64,000 bases of DNA from Rothia sp035916755. Lineage in GTDB: Bacteria; Actinomycetota; Actinomycetes; Actinomycetales; Micrococcaceae. The stretch lies in NCBI RefSeq assembly GCF_035916755.1, contig NZ_JAYWIX010000006.1, forward strand, positions 124,001 through 188,000, read 5' to 3'. The first letter of the stretch is position 1. Every line of letters starts with the position of its first letter. Both the position numbers and the translations under genes were made by a program. Below are positions 9,001 through 18,100 of the stretch, in pieces. Under the pieces are notes generated by a model. It worked only from the letters and a program-made list of their open reading frames with translations. It did no database searches and was not told the origin of the DNA.

Positions 9001-10431
9001 TTATCCCTTGAGTTTTTCGCTAATCATAGCGGCAGTTTTTTCGCCCATACGAACCGCGCCGTCAACATGCTGGTAGCCCTCGGCAGCCAGGTCGGAGCAG
9101 GACCAGTGGATGGGGCCAACAGGGTCCGACTGGTAGGCGCCGTAGCGGGAAAGGCCGCCCAGGTCGAAGCTAGCGGCGTAGGCACCGCGAGTCCACTCTT
9201 CGGCTCCCCAGTCGGATTCGTAGTAGCGAATGGGGTTCAGGGTCTCTTCACCCAGCATCTCTGCCATGGATTCGAGGATGGTGCGCTTGCGCTCCTCCGC
9301 CGAGAGGGTGAACATGCGGTCGGCCTTTTCGTCAGAGACAAAGCCAACCAGGGTGCCGCGCTCTTCTTCCTGACCGGTGGCAGGGTCGTAGTTGGTATTG
9401 TCGTAGATTTCCTGCACCAGGTTGTCACAGGCAAAGGAGGTGCCCGAAAGACCCTTGTCGCGCCAGAAGGGGCGGTCGTAGACAGCGTGCACCTTAATGA
9501 CCAAGCCCAGGGACTGGTGCATGTGCATCTGGTGCTGGCGGCGGTCCAGGGCGGGCACATAAGAGACGCGGGAGTAGAGGTTGGGCGGGACGGCCATGAT
9601 GGCGTACTTGGCGCGGACCTTCACGGCCCCGTCGGGGTTGGCGACGCCGTCCTCGGTGAAGTCTTCAGCCTCAGCCAGGACGGGGTAGTCCCCCTCCTCC
9701 TGCCAGCGCAGCACGCGCACGGGGTGCCCCAGGATGATGTTCTCGTGGCCAATCTTTTCGGCCAGGGTGAGTGAGACCTTCTGCATACCGCCGAGCACGC
9801 GCTTGTCGAGGATGAAGTTTTCGTCAACCAGGTTGGAGAAGGCACCTGCGGAGGCCGCCATGAGAATAGCCTGCAGGGCTGAGAAAGCATGGGAGGGCTT
9901 GGTCAGCATAGCTCCGGCAATGAAGAGGGAGATGTTGTTGAGGGCCTCTTCGTTATCGGTCTTGGTCTTGAGCCATTCACGGAAGCTGACTGAGTCGAGT
10001 TCCTTGGCGCGGGGGTGAGCCCAGGGGGCCTCGGCGCCAACTTCAGCGACGATCTCGTCCATCATGTCGATAAGGCGTAGCATCTCAGCCTTGGTGGCTT
10101 CGTCAACGGGGAAGATATCGCCAGAATAACGCTTGACCTGACCATCGAGGGTTTTGTAAATGGAGTCACCCTCGCGATAGCGGGAGAAGGTTTTGAGATC
10201 GAGCTCTTCCAGCAGGGCTTTAAGGGCGGTCTGATCGGGGGATACCCACTGGCCGCCGATTTCAATGAAGGCGCCGTCAAGGTCACCGTTCCAGGTGCGG
10301 CCGCCGACGCGGTGGCGGGCTTCAAGGACGGCAACCGAGTGCCCGGCCTGCTGCAGACGGTAGGCGGCGGTAAGGCCCGAGGGGCCTGCGCCGATAATGA
10401 CGACATCGCGGGTAATTTCCTGGGGAGCCAT
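9001..10431 (-). CDS. puo: Putrescine oxidase (flavin monoamine oxidase)
   Basis: A 476-residue FAD-dependent amine oxidase that oxidises putrescine to 4-aminobutanal with release of ammonia and hydrogen peroxide. The N-terminal dinucleotide-binding motif VVIIGAGPSGLTAAYRL is near residue 10, followed by EARHRVGGRTW and the conserved GGQWVSPDQTAL. The C-terminal FAD-contacting segment is GYQHVDGAVRMGEKTAAMI. Length and motifs match putrescine oxidases described from Kocuria and Rhodococcus. A 36-bp near-palindrome containing the TetR-type operator lies just upstream, and the divergent TetR gene follows. It is the first gene of a two-gene operon with the universal stress protein. Confidence 0.88.
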   Translation of the reverse strand: MAPQEITRDVVIIGAGPSGLTAAYRLQQAGHSVAVLEARHRVGGRTWNGDLDGAFIEIGGQWVSPDQTALKALLEELDLKTFSRYREGDSIYKTLDGQVKRYSGDIFPVDEATKAEMLRLIDMMDEIVAEVGAEAPWAHPRAKELDSVSFREWLKTKTDNEEALNNISLFIAGAMLTKPSHAFSALQAILMAASAGAFSNLVDENFILDKRVLGGMQKVSLTLAEKIGHENIILGHPVRVLRWQEEGDYPVLAEAEDFTEDGVANPDGAVKVRAKYAIMAVPPNLYSRVSYVPALDRRQHQMHMHQSLGLVIKVHAVYDRPFWRDKGLSGTSFACDNLVQEIYDNTNYDPATGQEEERGTLVGFVSDEKADRMFTLSAEERKRTILESMAEMLGEETLNPIRYYESDWGAEEWTRGAYAASFDLGGLSRYGAYQSDPVGPIHWSCSDLAAEGYQHVDGAVRMGEKTAAMISEKLKG

Positions 10432-10456
10432 GGTGCCCAGCCTTTCTGCAGCGCTA

Positions 10457-10492
10457 GCTACACTAAACGAATACCGTTCGTTTTAGTGTAGC
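10457..10492. promoter_or_regulatory. Operator between putrescine oxidase and its divergent TetR gene
   Basis: A 36-bp near-perfect palindrome whose core, AAACGAA-N5-TTCGTTT at 10465-10483, is flanked by GCTACACTAA and its complement. It starts 26 bp upstream of the putrescine oxidase ATG. The same core stands before the permease gene (7926-7944). TetR-family repressors commonly bind such palindromes in the divergent promoter they share with their target. Confidence 0.8.
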
Positions 10493-10593
10493 TTGAACCC
10501 TAAGACCTGTGAAGTACCTTACGAAAATATGCAAGGCCAAACTTAAGCTCGCTCCACCAAACCCCTCTCCCACACAGTGCTACCGTTGTACCC

Positions 10594-11286
10594 ATGACCC
10601 CCAACTCCACTGCACCACGCAATGCTGGCCGACCAAGCGCGTCCTTACTTACCCCAGACAAAATTACCGAAACCGCCCAGCGCCTCATGGCCACAGAAGG
10701 AGACTTCACCATGGCAAAGCTGGCACGGGCACTGGGCGTAGCACCATCTTCCCTCTACAACCATGTGACATCACGTGATGAAGTACTAGCTGCAATTTCA
10801 GACCACGTAGCACAGGGAATCGACACCGAGGCACTCCAGAATGCTGCCCAACAGATTCGCAGTGAAAACATCAGCACTTTGAGAGCCAGAACATTATGGA
10901 TCGAAGCCACCGAGCAGTGGGCCACGTCTTACCGTCAGGCTTTTTCAGTAGCACCTGCGGTCGTAATGACGCTGGCAGTGACGCCGGTGCGCAGGGCACC
11001 TGCAACCCTGGCCATGTATGAGCAAGTAACTTCTGCCTTTACCGCCTTCGGCATGAGCCCCAGACAGGCCCTGCTCACCGTAGAGGCGATCGAGGCCTTC
11101 CTGCTGGGGGCAGCAATGGATGTACATGCGCCAGTGGACATCTTTAACCCCGGTGACCATGCGGCCGAGCGCCCCACCATGGCAGAGGCCTACGAATCGC
11201 TGGGAAACACCCCTCAGGATGAAGCCTTCACCATCGGCCTCTCAGCCCTGCTGACGGGGCTGAGTGCCACGTTGGGGGTTCATTAG
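10594..11286 (+). CDS. TetR-family transcriptional regulator of the putrescine block
   Basis: A 230-residue TetR protein. The N-terminal helix-turn-helix covers about residues 25-70 (ITETAQRLMATEGDFTMAKL, then GVAPSSLYNHVTSRDEVLAAI). The C-terminal ligand-binding domain includes FGMSPRQALLTVEAIEAFLLGAA, as in TetR_C-like members. It is divergent from putrescine oxidase, with the palindromic operator between them, so it probably represses the oxidase operon and the permease and responds to a polyamine or aldehyde. The ligand is inferred, not visible. Confidence 0.88.
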   Translation: MTPNSTAPRNAGRPSASLLTPDKITETAQRLMATEGDFTMAKLARALGVAPSSLYNHVTSRDEVLAAISDHVAQGIDTEALQNAAQQIRSENISTLRARTLWIEATEQWATSYRQAFSVAPAVVMTLAVTPVRRAPATLAMYEQVTSAFTAFGMSPRQALLTVEAIEAFLLGAAMDVHAPVDIFNPGDHAAERPTMAEAYESLGNTPQDEAFTIGLSALLTGLSATLGVH

Positions 11287-11309
11287 TCCAAGAACAGAAC
11301 CAAATACAA

Positions 11310-11339
11310 AAATAGGCAGCCTGGGTGGGCTGCCTATTT
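11310..11339 (+). terminator. Hairpin after the TetR gene
   Basis: A perfect 12-bp inverted repeat (AAATAGGCAGCC at 11310-11321, its complement at 11328-11339) begins 23 bp after the TetR stop codon. The stem has an AT-rich base rather than a long T-run. Confidence 0.6.
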
Positions 11340-11408
11340 AAAAAAACTTACTGCCTTAATACCGCGTTGATTTATAGCAGTATGAGCTAACCACTGAACG
11401 GTACCGGC

Positions 11409-11605
11409 CTACATCGAAACATCCGCAGGAATGAGGCAGGTGGTAGAAGTAGTGCAGTCACCGTCAATGGCGTAGATAAAGGAGACCTCAGTGCCGTCAA
11501 CCGGGCACCAGAGCAGGTAAATGAAGCTGCGCAGGCAGGAACCGCTGCGGTGGCCACAACTACAGGTGCAGCCTAGGCTGCGCCGCGCACAAGACCGCGG
11601 CGGAT
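11409..11605 (-). pseudogene. Possible 3' remnant of an unknown gene
   Basis: On the minus strand a frame without internal stops ends in TAG at 11409-11411 and encodes a protein-like tail including CPVDGTEVSFIYAIDG and CTTSTTCLIPADVSM. No in-frame ATG, GTG or TTG with a ribosome site is visible. The frame meets a stop codon within the MITE-like palindrome that begins at 11614. The simplest reading is a gene whose 5' part has been lost or displaced by that element. No family was recognised, and a chance open frame is possible at this length. Confidence 0.3.
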
Positions 11606-11613
11606 AATAGTGG

Positions 11614-11765
11614 AGGCTTATTCATAAGGGGTTCCGCAGGCTCATGCTGGATGAAGCCCAGCAGATTCCGTTCGCTCCTGCGTGCTCGCTAACTCGCACC
11701 CGCTCACTCCATCCGAGCCAGCAGCTTCGCTGTGAGCCTGCTCCACTGCCCTTATGAATAAGCCT
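11614..11765. repeat. MITE-like element with 17-bp perfect terminal inverted repeats
   Basis: The stretch is bounded by AGGCTTATTCATAAGGG (11614-11630) and its exact complement (11749-11765). A second matched block, GCAGGCTCA, lies inside each end. The 152-bp unit has no coding potential. Terminal repeats, small size and intergenic position fit a miniature inverted-repeat element; no clear target-site duplication is seen. The following 11766-11950 is unusually AT-rich and I see no gene in it. Confidence 0.65.
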
Positions 11766-12144
11766 TCCAGAACTCCTCAGAATCGCACCGCAACAAATAG
11801 AAACAACATATCTAAATTTTCTATATAGGTAAATTATTAGCCTATTTTTATGGATTAATTCAAACCATTCATCATACTGCTTATTTAAGTCTACTGAACT
11901 AACTTCTTTTGAACTCCAGAGTCAGATAATTGCACTCTTTAGTCAAGACATATCCGGTGATAGAAACCCTGCCCATCTATCCCCATCGCCCCGCCCACTT
12001 ACCACCCACACACCCGGCTACCGGCGTCCGCCCCGCTACCCCTCTGCCGGGTGAGGGCAGGAACACCCCTCCTGCTGCGAATAGCCCGCCGTCACCCGGT
12101 AAGTTACCAACCAGTAACCTATGAATCATGCAAAAATAGAGACC

Positions 12145-13824
12145 ATGAGTTTTGATTCGCACTCCGAGCTCCCCCCGCACCTTTTAGCTCTCTCCCACCT
12201 CACCCAGTGGTACTCAAATTCGCACCAGCAGCCCCTGGATTTTCGCTTCACCGTTCACGGGACAACCGTTGAAGCACCCGTCGCCACCATCACTGGCGCA
12301 CTGGGCACAAGCGCTCCCGCTGACTTCGCCCAGGCCGCAACAGTAGCAGCCTTTGAGTTAGCGCAGGCAGGCCACTTTAAGGGCTCCTACACGGTACGTA
12401 TCACCACCTCCCCCGGCGGGCAGGCCATCGTCAAGCAGATGCCCACCGCGGCCCCCGCAACAGAGCAGGACGAGGCCCCCCAGCCGTCCGCCCCCACTCA
12501 GTCCGTCTCAAACAACGGCCTGCAGCTGCGCTCTGCCCTGCTCGCCCGCGGGCACAACTCCGGCTACTCCCCCGCCGAGGTCGCAGCCGAAGAGAAGCAG
12601 CGCGGCTTCACCTTCACCCCTGAACTCAAGTTCTATCGGGCATTGGTCCGCAACGGCGTGGTTGCCGAAGTCGCCGGGCAGAACGTTATCGCCTCCACCC
12701 CGCAGGCTGACTTTGGGGCGTCCACCCTCGATTCAGCTCCCTGGAAGGCCCCCGAAAAGACGGACGGCACCGTCCAGGCCGTCCTCAATCACTCCCTGTG
12801 GATTGAAATTGCCAGCTCCCCCACCCATCTCTACGCCATTGACCTGGCACCTGGCGCCCAGGGCACCGTGGGCCAGGTTATCGTGCGCAGACGCGGTGAG
12901 GCTTCTGTGCCGGTTCAGGTTGCCCTGTCGCTGGCAGATTTTGTGACCGGTGATCTGGTAGGTCAGGACGCCGGCAGCAGCTCCCCCGCCCCAGCCGCCG
13001 CGACTACTCCCAAGGCCGCAGCAGGGGCGTCCGCTCTCGCGCAGACCATTGCCTGGGTGGGTACCGTTGAGCCCCTTGCCCTGCCCGGCTTCCTGGGGTG
13101 GACGCTTGCACCCACCGATGCCCGCTACCGCGCGGTTCTAGCTGAAATCGACCCCGACTCAGCGGCCGAGCCTGAGACTGCCGCAGCCAAAGAGCCCGTC
13201 GAGAGTAATGAAGCCCCCGCCCTGGCAGATGAGCCTACCCCTACCCCGGCCAATAGCTCTGAGCCGGTGATTGCCCCTGCAGCGCCGGTGGTTATTAAAT
13301 CCACTACGACCTCGGAAAACGCTTCCGGCCTCTTCACCACCACCCCGGGGGCAGACGAGCCTGCATCAGAGTCGGTTGCTACCCCCGAATCAGGTATCGA
13401 GCCAGAGGCTGAGACCCTACCGGCACCATCCGCGCAGGAGCAGGACGAGGCTGCCTCCAGCCCCCTGAGCCGGGCGGCAAGCGCCTACGCGGCTGCGGCC
13501 TTCCCCAACGATCTTCCTGTGACCACCGGCGAGAAAGCCCAGGATATCCGCGACATCGACCCCGGGGTTGCCCGCGTACCGGCCTCACCTGAGCAGAAAA
13601 ATATCGCTAACACAATAGGCACCCTGGCTTTCGGCACCCCCGAAGAGCGCAAGGAATACCAGAGCACAGACACCGACACCGTGCCCAGCATTGCGGCCCG
13701 GGCTAAGAAGGTATCGCTGGCGTCCGCGCAGGCCGATCCCCAGCAGCCCGCAGAAGAAAACGAGCAGAAGCAAGACGACCGCGGCCTGCGTTCAGCCCTG
13801 CGCAAGTTCTTTATCGGCGACTAG
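12145..13824 (+). CDS. Hypothetical Ala/Pro-rich protein
   Basis: Unrecognised protein of 559 residues from the ATG at 12145 (AGAG just upstream); an in-frame ATG at 12121 adds eight residues. No signal peptide or membrane segment is evident. The N-terminal ~100 residues look globular (MSFDSHSELPPHLLALSHL). A segment around residues 125-260 (LRSALLARGHNSGYSPAEVA, later TPELKFYRALVRNGVVAEV) looks like a small folded domain. The part from about residue 280 is low-complexity Ala/Pro/Glu/Thr sequence with a charged C-terminus (DDRGLRSALRKFFIGD). Codon use matches the neighbouring genes, so it is probably a real lineage-specific gene. It is followed by the ArsD-like gene. Confidence 0.65.
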   Translation: MSFDSHSELPPHLLALSHLTQWYSNSHQQPLDFRFTVHGTTVEAPVATITGALGTSAPADFAQAATVAAFELAQAGHFKGSYTVRITTSPGGQAIVKQMPTAAPATEQDEAPQPSAPTQSVSNNGLQLRSALLARGHNSGYSPAEVAAEEKQRGFTFTPELKFYRALVRNGVVAEVAGQNVIASTPQADFGASTLDSAPWKAPEKTDGTVQAVLNHSLWIEIASSPTHLYAIDLAPGAQGTVGQVIVRRRGEASVPVQVALSLADFVTGDLVGQDAGSSSPAPAAATTPKAAAGASALAQTIAWVGTVEPLALPGFLGWTLAPTDARYRAVLAEIDPDSAAEPETAAAKEPVESNEAPALADEPTPTPANSSEPVIAPAAPVVIKSTTTSENASGLFTTTPGADEPASESVATPESGIEPEAETLPAPSAQEQDEAASSPLSRAASAYAAAAFPNDLPVTTGEKAQDIRDIDPGVARVPASPEQKNIANTIGTLAFGTPEERKEYQSTDTDTVPSIAARAKKVSLASAQADPQQPAEENEQKQDDRGLRSALRKFFIGD

Positions 13825-13952
13825 TCCATCTGTACTGCGTTGACAAGGCGAGGCAGGCGGTGCGCCCCGACTGGGGTGTGCCGCCTGACCTTTTCTGCGG
13901 GCGCCTGCGGGCGTAGGCTGGTAGGGCACACTAACCAACGAACGGAGCAGCA

Positions 13953-14549
13953 GTGGCACGCCCCTCTCAAGACACCCTGGGTAGCACCCCCCTTGAAGTT
14001 TTCATTCCGGCTGCCGGTGAGAACCCGGACGACCCCGGCGACACCCAGCGCGAGACATTCCTGGCAGCAGCGCAGGAGCTGCTCGATAAGGGCCTCGATA
14101 TTGCTGTTTACTCCACCGATTCCTACCCCTCTGCTTTTACCGACTGTGAGCCGGTAGCCGATCAGCTTGCTATGGCCGGGACAGAGGTTCTGCCCATCTT
14201 GCTGGTGGAGGGTCTGGTCAAGGTGTCGTATATGTATCCCACCGCTGAGCAGCTCCGCCGTTTTTCCCATTTTGGGGAGGTGAAGCAGCCCAAGGTTAAC
14301 GCCGCTGCGGCGGCTTGCGGTACCGGTGGTGCAGACGCCCCCGCAACGGTTCCTGCCGCTGAGCCGGCTGGCTTTGCTGCAGTGCTGGCAGGGGTGACCC
14401 CTAAGCCTGCCGGGGGCCCTGATATTGGCCACCGGGTCAACCTGATGGGAGGCCACGGTTCTGCACCGGCTTCGCAGGAGGCCTCTACCGAGTCAGGGAA
14501 GTCTGCGAAGCAGGCCTCGTGTGGCTGTGGCTGCGGGTGTGGCGACTAA
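13953..14549 (+). CDS. ArsD-like protein with Cys-rich C-terminal tail
   Basis: A 198-residue protein starting at GTG 13953 (CGGAG upstream). The first ~115 residues resemble the thioredoxin-like fold of ArsD arsenical metallochaperones: a first strand PLEVFIPAAG, a middle YSTDSYPSAFTDCEPVADQL, and LPILLVEGLVKVSYMYPTAEQLRRF, which parallels the ArsD strand-turn-helix. The N-terminal Cys pair of ArsD is absent. The protein instead ends in CGCGCGCGD after an Ala/Gly-rich linker. No arsA, arsB, arsC or arsR gene is adjacent, so a role in arsenic handling is doubtful; a general metal- or thiol-binding role is possible. Confidence 0.6.
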   Translation: MARPSQDTLGSTPLEVFIPAAGENPDDPGDTQRETFLAAAQELLDKGLDIAVYSTDSYPSAFTDCEPVADQLAMAGTEVLPILLVEGLVKVSYMYPTAEQLRRFSHFGEVKQPKVNAAAAACGTGGADAPATVPAAEPAGFAAVLAGVTPKPAGGPDIGHRVNLMGGHGSAPASQEASTESGKSAKQASCGCGCGCGD

Positions 14550-14585
14550 AATAGAGCCGACACACATTTTTCTAAGGAGTAGTCG

Positions 14586-15047
14586 ATGATTGGTGCGCGT
14601 GTAGAGCACAAGGATGAGTTCTTTATTGCGGGCTTCCGTGAGACCGTGAAGCAGGGCGCCGGCATTGGCGAGCTCTGGAAGAAGCTCACCGCCCATGCTG
14701 AGGCGCGGGGGGTGACCATGCCTGAGGTCCACTCGATGGGTGTGATTGTGGGGATGAACGCTGCCGGCGAGTTCGACTACATGGCGGGAATTCTGGTGGA
14801 GAACCTGGAAACCGCGCAGGCTCTGGGCCTCAACGCCCTTAAGGTGGACGGCGGTGAGTTCGCGGTGACGACCGTCGAAGGCCCGGTGCCCATGAGCACC
14901 ATGGCCGGGGTGGACCACCTGATGGGTACTTTCCTGCCAGCGTCAGGCTTTAAGCCCAATGGCCCGGTCTTCGAGGCCTATGGGCCGGGCGACCCGTCCG
15001 CTGATGATTTTCAGATGCAGGTCTGGGTGCCGGTGAAGGCTGCATAG
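14586..15047 (+). CDS. GyrI-like / AraC effector-binding domain protein
   Basis: A 153-residue stand-alone effector-binding domain of the GyrI-like (SOUL/BacT) class. It has the usual opening strand VEHKDEFFIAGFRETV, a central helix GIGELWKKLTAHAE, and the C-terminal PVFEAYGPGDPSADDFQMQVWVPVK. Proteins of this class bind small hydrophobic or cationic ligands, sometimes inhibiting gyrase. AAGGAG stands just before the ATG. It lies 36 bp downstream of the ArsD-like gene and may be co-transcribed. A strong terminator follows. Confidence 0.8.
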   Translation: MIGARVEHKDEFFIAGFRETVKQGAGIGELWKKLTAHAEARGVTMPEVHSMGVIVGMNAAGEFDYMAGILVENLETAQALGLNALKVDGGEFAVTTVEGPVPMSTMAGVDHLMGTFLPASGFKPNGPVFEAYGPGDPSADDFQMQVWVPVKAA

Positions 15048-15070
15048 CCCTACTTTTTCTTCTGATGACT

Positions 15071-15105
15071 AAAGCTGCCCCCTCACGTAGTGAGGGGGCA
15101 GCTTT
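15071..15105. terminator. Strong bidirectional terminator
   Basis: A perfect 16-bp stem (AAAGCTGCCCCCTCAC at 15071-15086, its complement at 15090-15105) with a 3-nt loop and A/T-rich base lies between the convergent GyrI-like gene and the NAD-glutamate dehydrogenase gene. Confidence 0.85.
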
Positions 15106-15141
15106 GTAGTTCTGGGCTTATAGGTAGCCGATTGGTGTGGC

Positions 15142-18100
15142 CTAGCTGACCGCGCCGCGCAGGGTGCGCAGGGCTACCTGCAGCACGGCCAGGCGGGGGC
15201 GGCCATCGGCGCCGGGGGCCGCGTCCTGAATCTCAGCCAGCATGGAGTCCACACGCCCCATACGGACGGGGTGGTTCTCTACCCAGCGAGCCAGGGCGGC
15301 GTCGCCGCTCTCAGTTCCGGCAGCCACGCCCTCACCAACTTCCTGGACGACGTTGAGGGCCAGGGAAGCAGCAATCTCGTAGAGGTCATCACGCAGGGAC
15401 GAACGAGCCAGGGTCTCCCAGCGGTCGTTACGAGGCAGCTTAGAGATGGTGGTCAGTAGCAGGTCAACCTGGAAGCGGTCGTAGACCGAGTAGTAGACGC
15501 GGGCGACCTGCTCGGTGGAGAGGCCGTTGGCTTCTGCGATACGCACTACGTCCATGAGGGCGAAGGCTTCGAACTCACGGATCCAGTTGACGGTCAGCTC
15601 CTCGGGCAGACCCCAGGCTTCTGCCTGGTCACGCATGGCGCGGACGCGGGCGCGGGTATCGTCGGAGAAGTAGTCCTTGAGGGAAGGAATGAGTTCGGCC
15701 ACAGGCTTGAAGCGCTCGATCATCTCGGCGATGGGGGTGCCCACGACGACTGAACGTTCAGCTGCAAACCAGCGGGCCAGGCGGTCGAGCACGCGCTGCC
15801 AGTCCTTGATGACGGCCTGCCAGCCTTCCAGGGGAACAGAAGCAGGGAGTTCGCGATGCAACCGTGCAGAGTTGCCAATGCCAAATGTTTCACGTGAAAC
15901 GTAGAAGGCTCGGGCCAGGGCGTCTACACCCACACCGGTTTCTTCCACCGCACGGAAGACGTGGGTGATACCGCCCAGGTTGACCATCTCGTTGGCTACG
16001 CGGGTGCAGATAATCTGCTTGCGCAGGGGGTGAGATTCCAGGTGCTGGCCGAAGCGCTCGACCAGGGCGGGTGGGAAGTACTCGGTAAGCACGCGGGTCA
16101 GGTAGGGGTCGTCCGCCAGGTCGGTCTTCTCGAGCTCTGCGGTCAGGTGAATCTTCACATAGGCTGCTAGGACGGCCAGTTCAGGCCCGTTGAGGGTTTC
16201 ACCGGTGGCTTCGTAGCGCTCACGGATTTCCTCGTCGGTGGGCAGGAATTCCACCTCACGATTGAGGCCGGCGTTCTCTTCCAGGTCGTGAATCAGACGG
16301 ATGTAGGCCTCAACCCCGGGCACCACGCCGTGGCGCTCGGCCTGTAGCAGCACGTTTTGCTCAACGTTGGTGCGCAGTACCTGAGCACCAACGTCCTCGC
16401 GCTGGGCTTCGATGAAGCCTGCGCGTTCTTCGGCAGAGAGTTCACCGGCGGTGACCAGGCGGTCTACCAGAATCTTGATGTTGACCTCGCGGTCTGAGGT
16501 CTCTACACCGGCGGAGTTATCGATGGCGTCGGTATTGATGAGGATGCCAGCGCGGGCAGCTTCGATACGCCCCAGCTGGGTGAAGCCCAGGTTACCGCCT
16601 TCGCCCACGATGCGAGCGCGCAGGTCGCGGCCGTTGACGCGGATAGCGTCGTTGGCCTTGTCGCCTACGGCGGCGTGGGTTTCGGTGAAGCCCTTGACGT
16701 AGGTGCCGATACCGCCGTTGTAGAGCAGGTCGACGGGGGCCTTAAGGATGGCGGAGAGCAGTTCGGGCGGGGCCATTTCGGTGACGCCTTCATCGAGGCC
16801 CAGGGCCTGACGTACCTGCTCAGAGATTGGGATGGACTTAGCGCCGCGCGAGTAGACGCCACCACCGGCTGAGATGAGCTCGGGGTTGTAGTCCTGCCAG
16901 GAGGAGCGGGGCAGGTTGTAAAGGCGTACACGCTCGTCGAAGGCGACATCGGCCTTGGGGTTGGGGTCCAGGAAGATATCGCGGTGGTCGAATGCTGCGA
17001 CCAGGCGGGTAGCGCGGGAGCGCATGAGGCCGTTACCGAAGACGTCGCCGCTCATGTCGCCGATACCAACGGCGGTGAATTCTTCAGTTTGGCAGTCGAT
17101 GCCTAGCTCAGCAAAGTGGCGCTTGACTGACTCCCAGGCGCCGCGGGCGGTAATGCCCATGGCCTTGTGGTCGTAGCCGACAGAGCCGCCGGAGGCGAAG
17201 GCGTCGCCCAGCCAGAAGCCGTAGTCTGCGCTGATGGCGTTTGCGGTGTCTGAGAAGGATGCGGTGCCCTTGTCAGCGGCTACAACCAGGTAGTAGTCGT
17301 CGCCGTCGCGGGCGATAACGCGGGGGTTGCGTACGACGGTTTCGCTGCCGTCGGCTTCGATAGCCAGGTTATCGGTGACGTCGAGCAGGGAGGCGATGAA
17401 GACCTTGTAAGACTCGCGACCTTCGGTAATCCAGGCGTCTCGGTCGAGGGCCGGGTTAGGGAGCTGCTTGGGGTAGAAGCCGCCCTTGGCGCCGGTGGGG
17501 ATAATGACGGCGTTCTTGACCATCTGGGCCTTAACCAGGCCGAGCACTTCGGTGCGGAAGTCTTCGCGGCGGTCAGACCAGCGCAGGCCACCGCGGGCAA
17601 CGGAGCCGAAGCGCAGGTGCACGCCCTCAACGCGGGGTGAATAAACGAAGATTTCGAAGGTGGGGCGGGGCAGGGGTGCGAAATCAATCTGACCGGGTGC
17701 CACCTTGAGGGCCAAGGCCGGACGGTCGAGGTAGGCGTTGGTGCGCAGGGTCGCCTTCATGACGGCGGCCAGGGAGCGCATGAAGCGGTCCACGTCGAGG
17801 GTGGGGATGGCGTCAAGGACGCCGCCCAGTTCACGCCAGACCTGCTCACGGGCGTCCTCGCGCTGCTCGTCGCTTGCGAACTGAGCATCGGGGTCGAAGG
17901 TCGCTGCGAAGTAGTCGGCGAGCAGACGGGTAGCTGCGGGGTAGGCCAGCAGGGTGTCAGACATGAACTCTGCGGTGTAGACCTGCCCCAGCTGCACCAG
18001 GTAGTGGGTGTAGGCGCGCAGCACACGGACCTGCTCCCAGGTCAGGCCTTCTGCCAGAATCAGGCGGTCGAGGCTGTCGGACTCGCGCTTGCCCAGCAGG

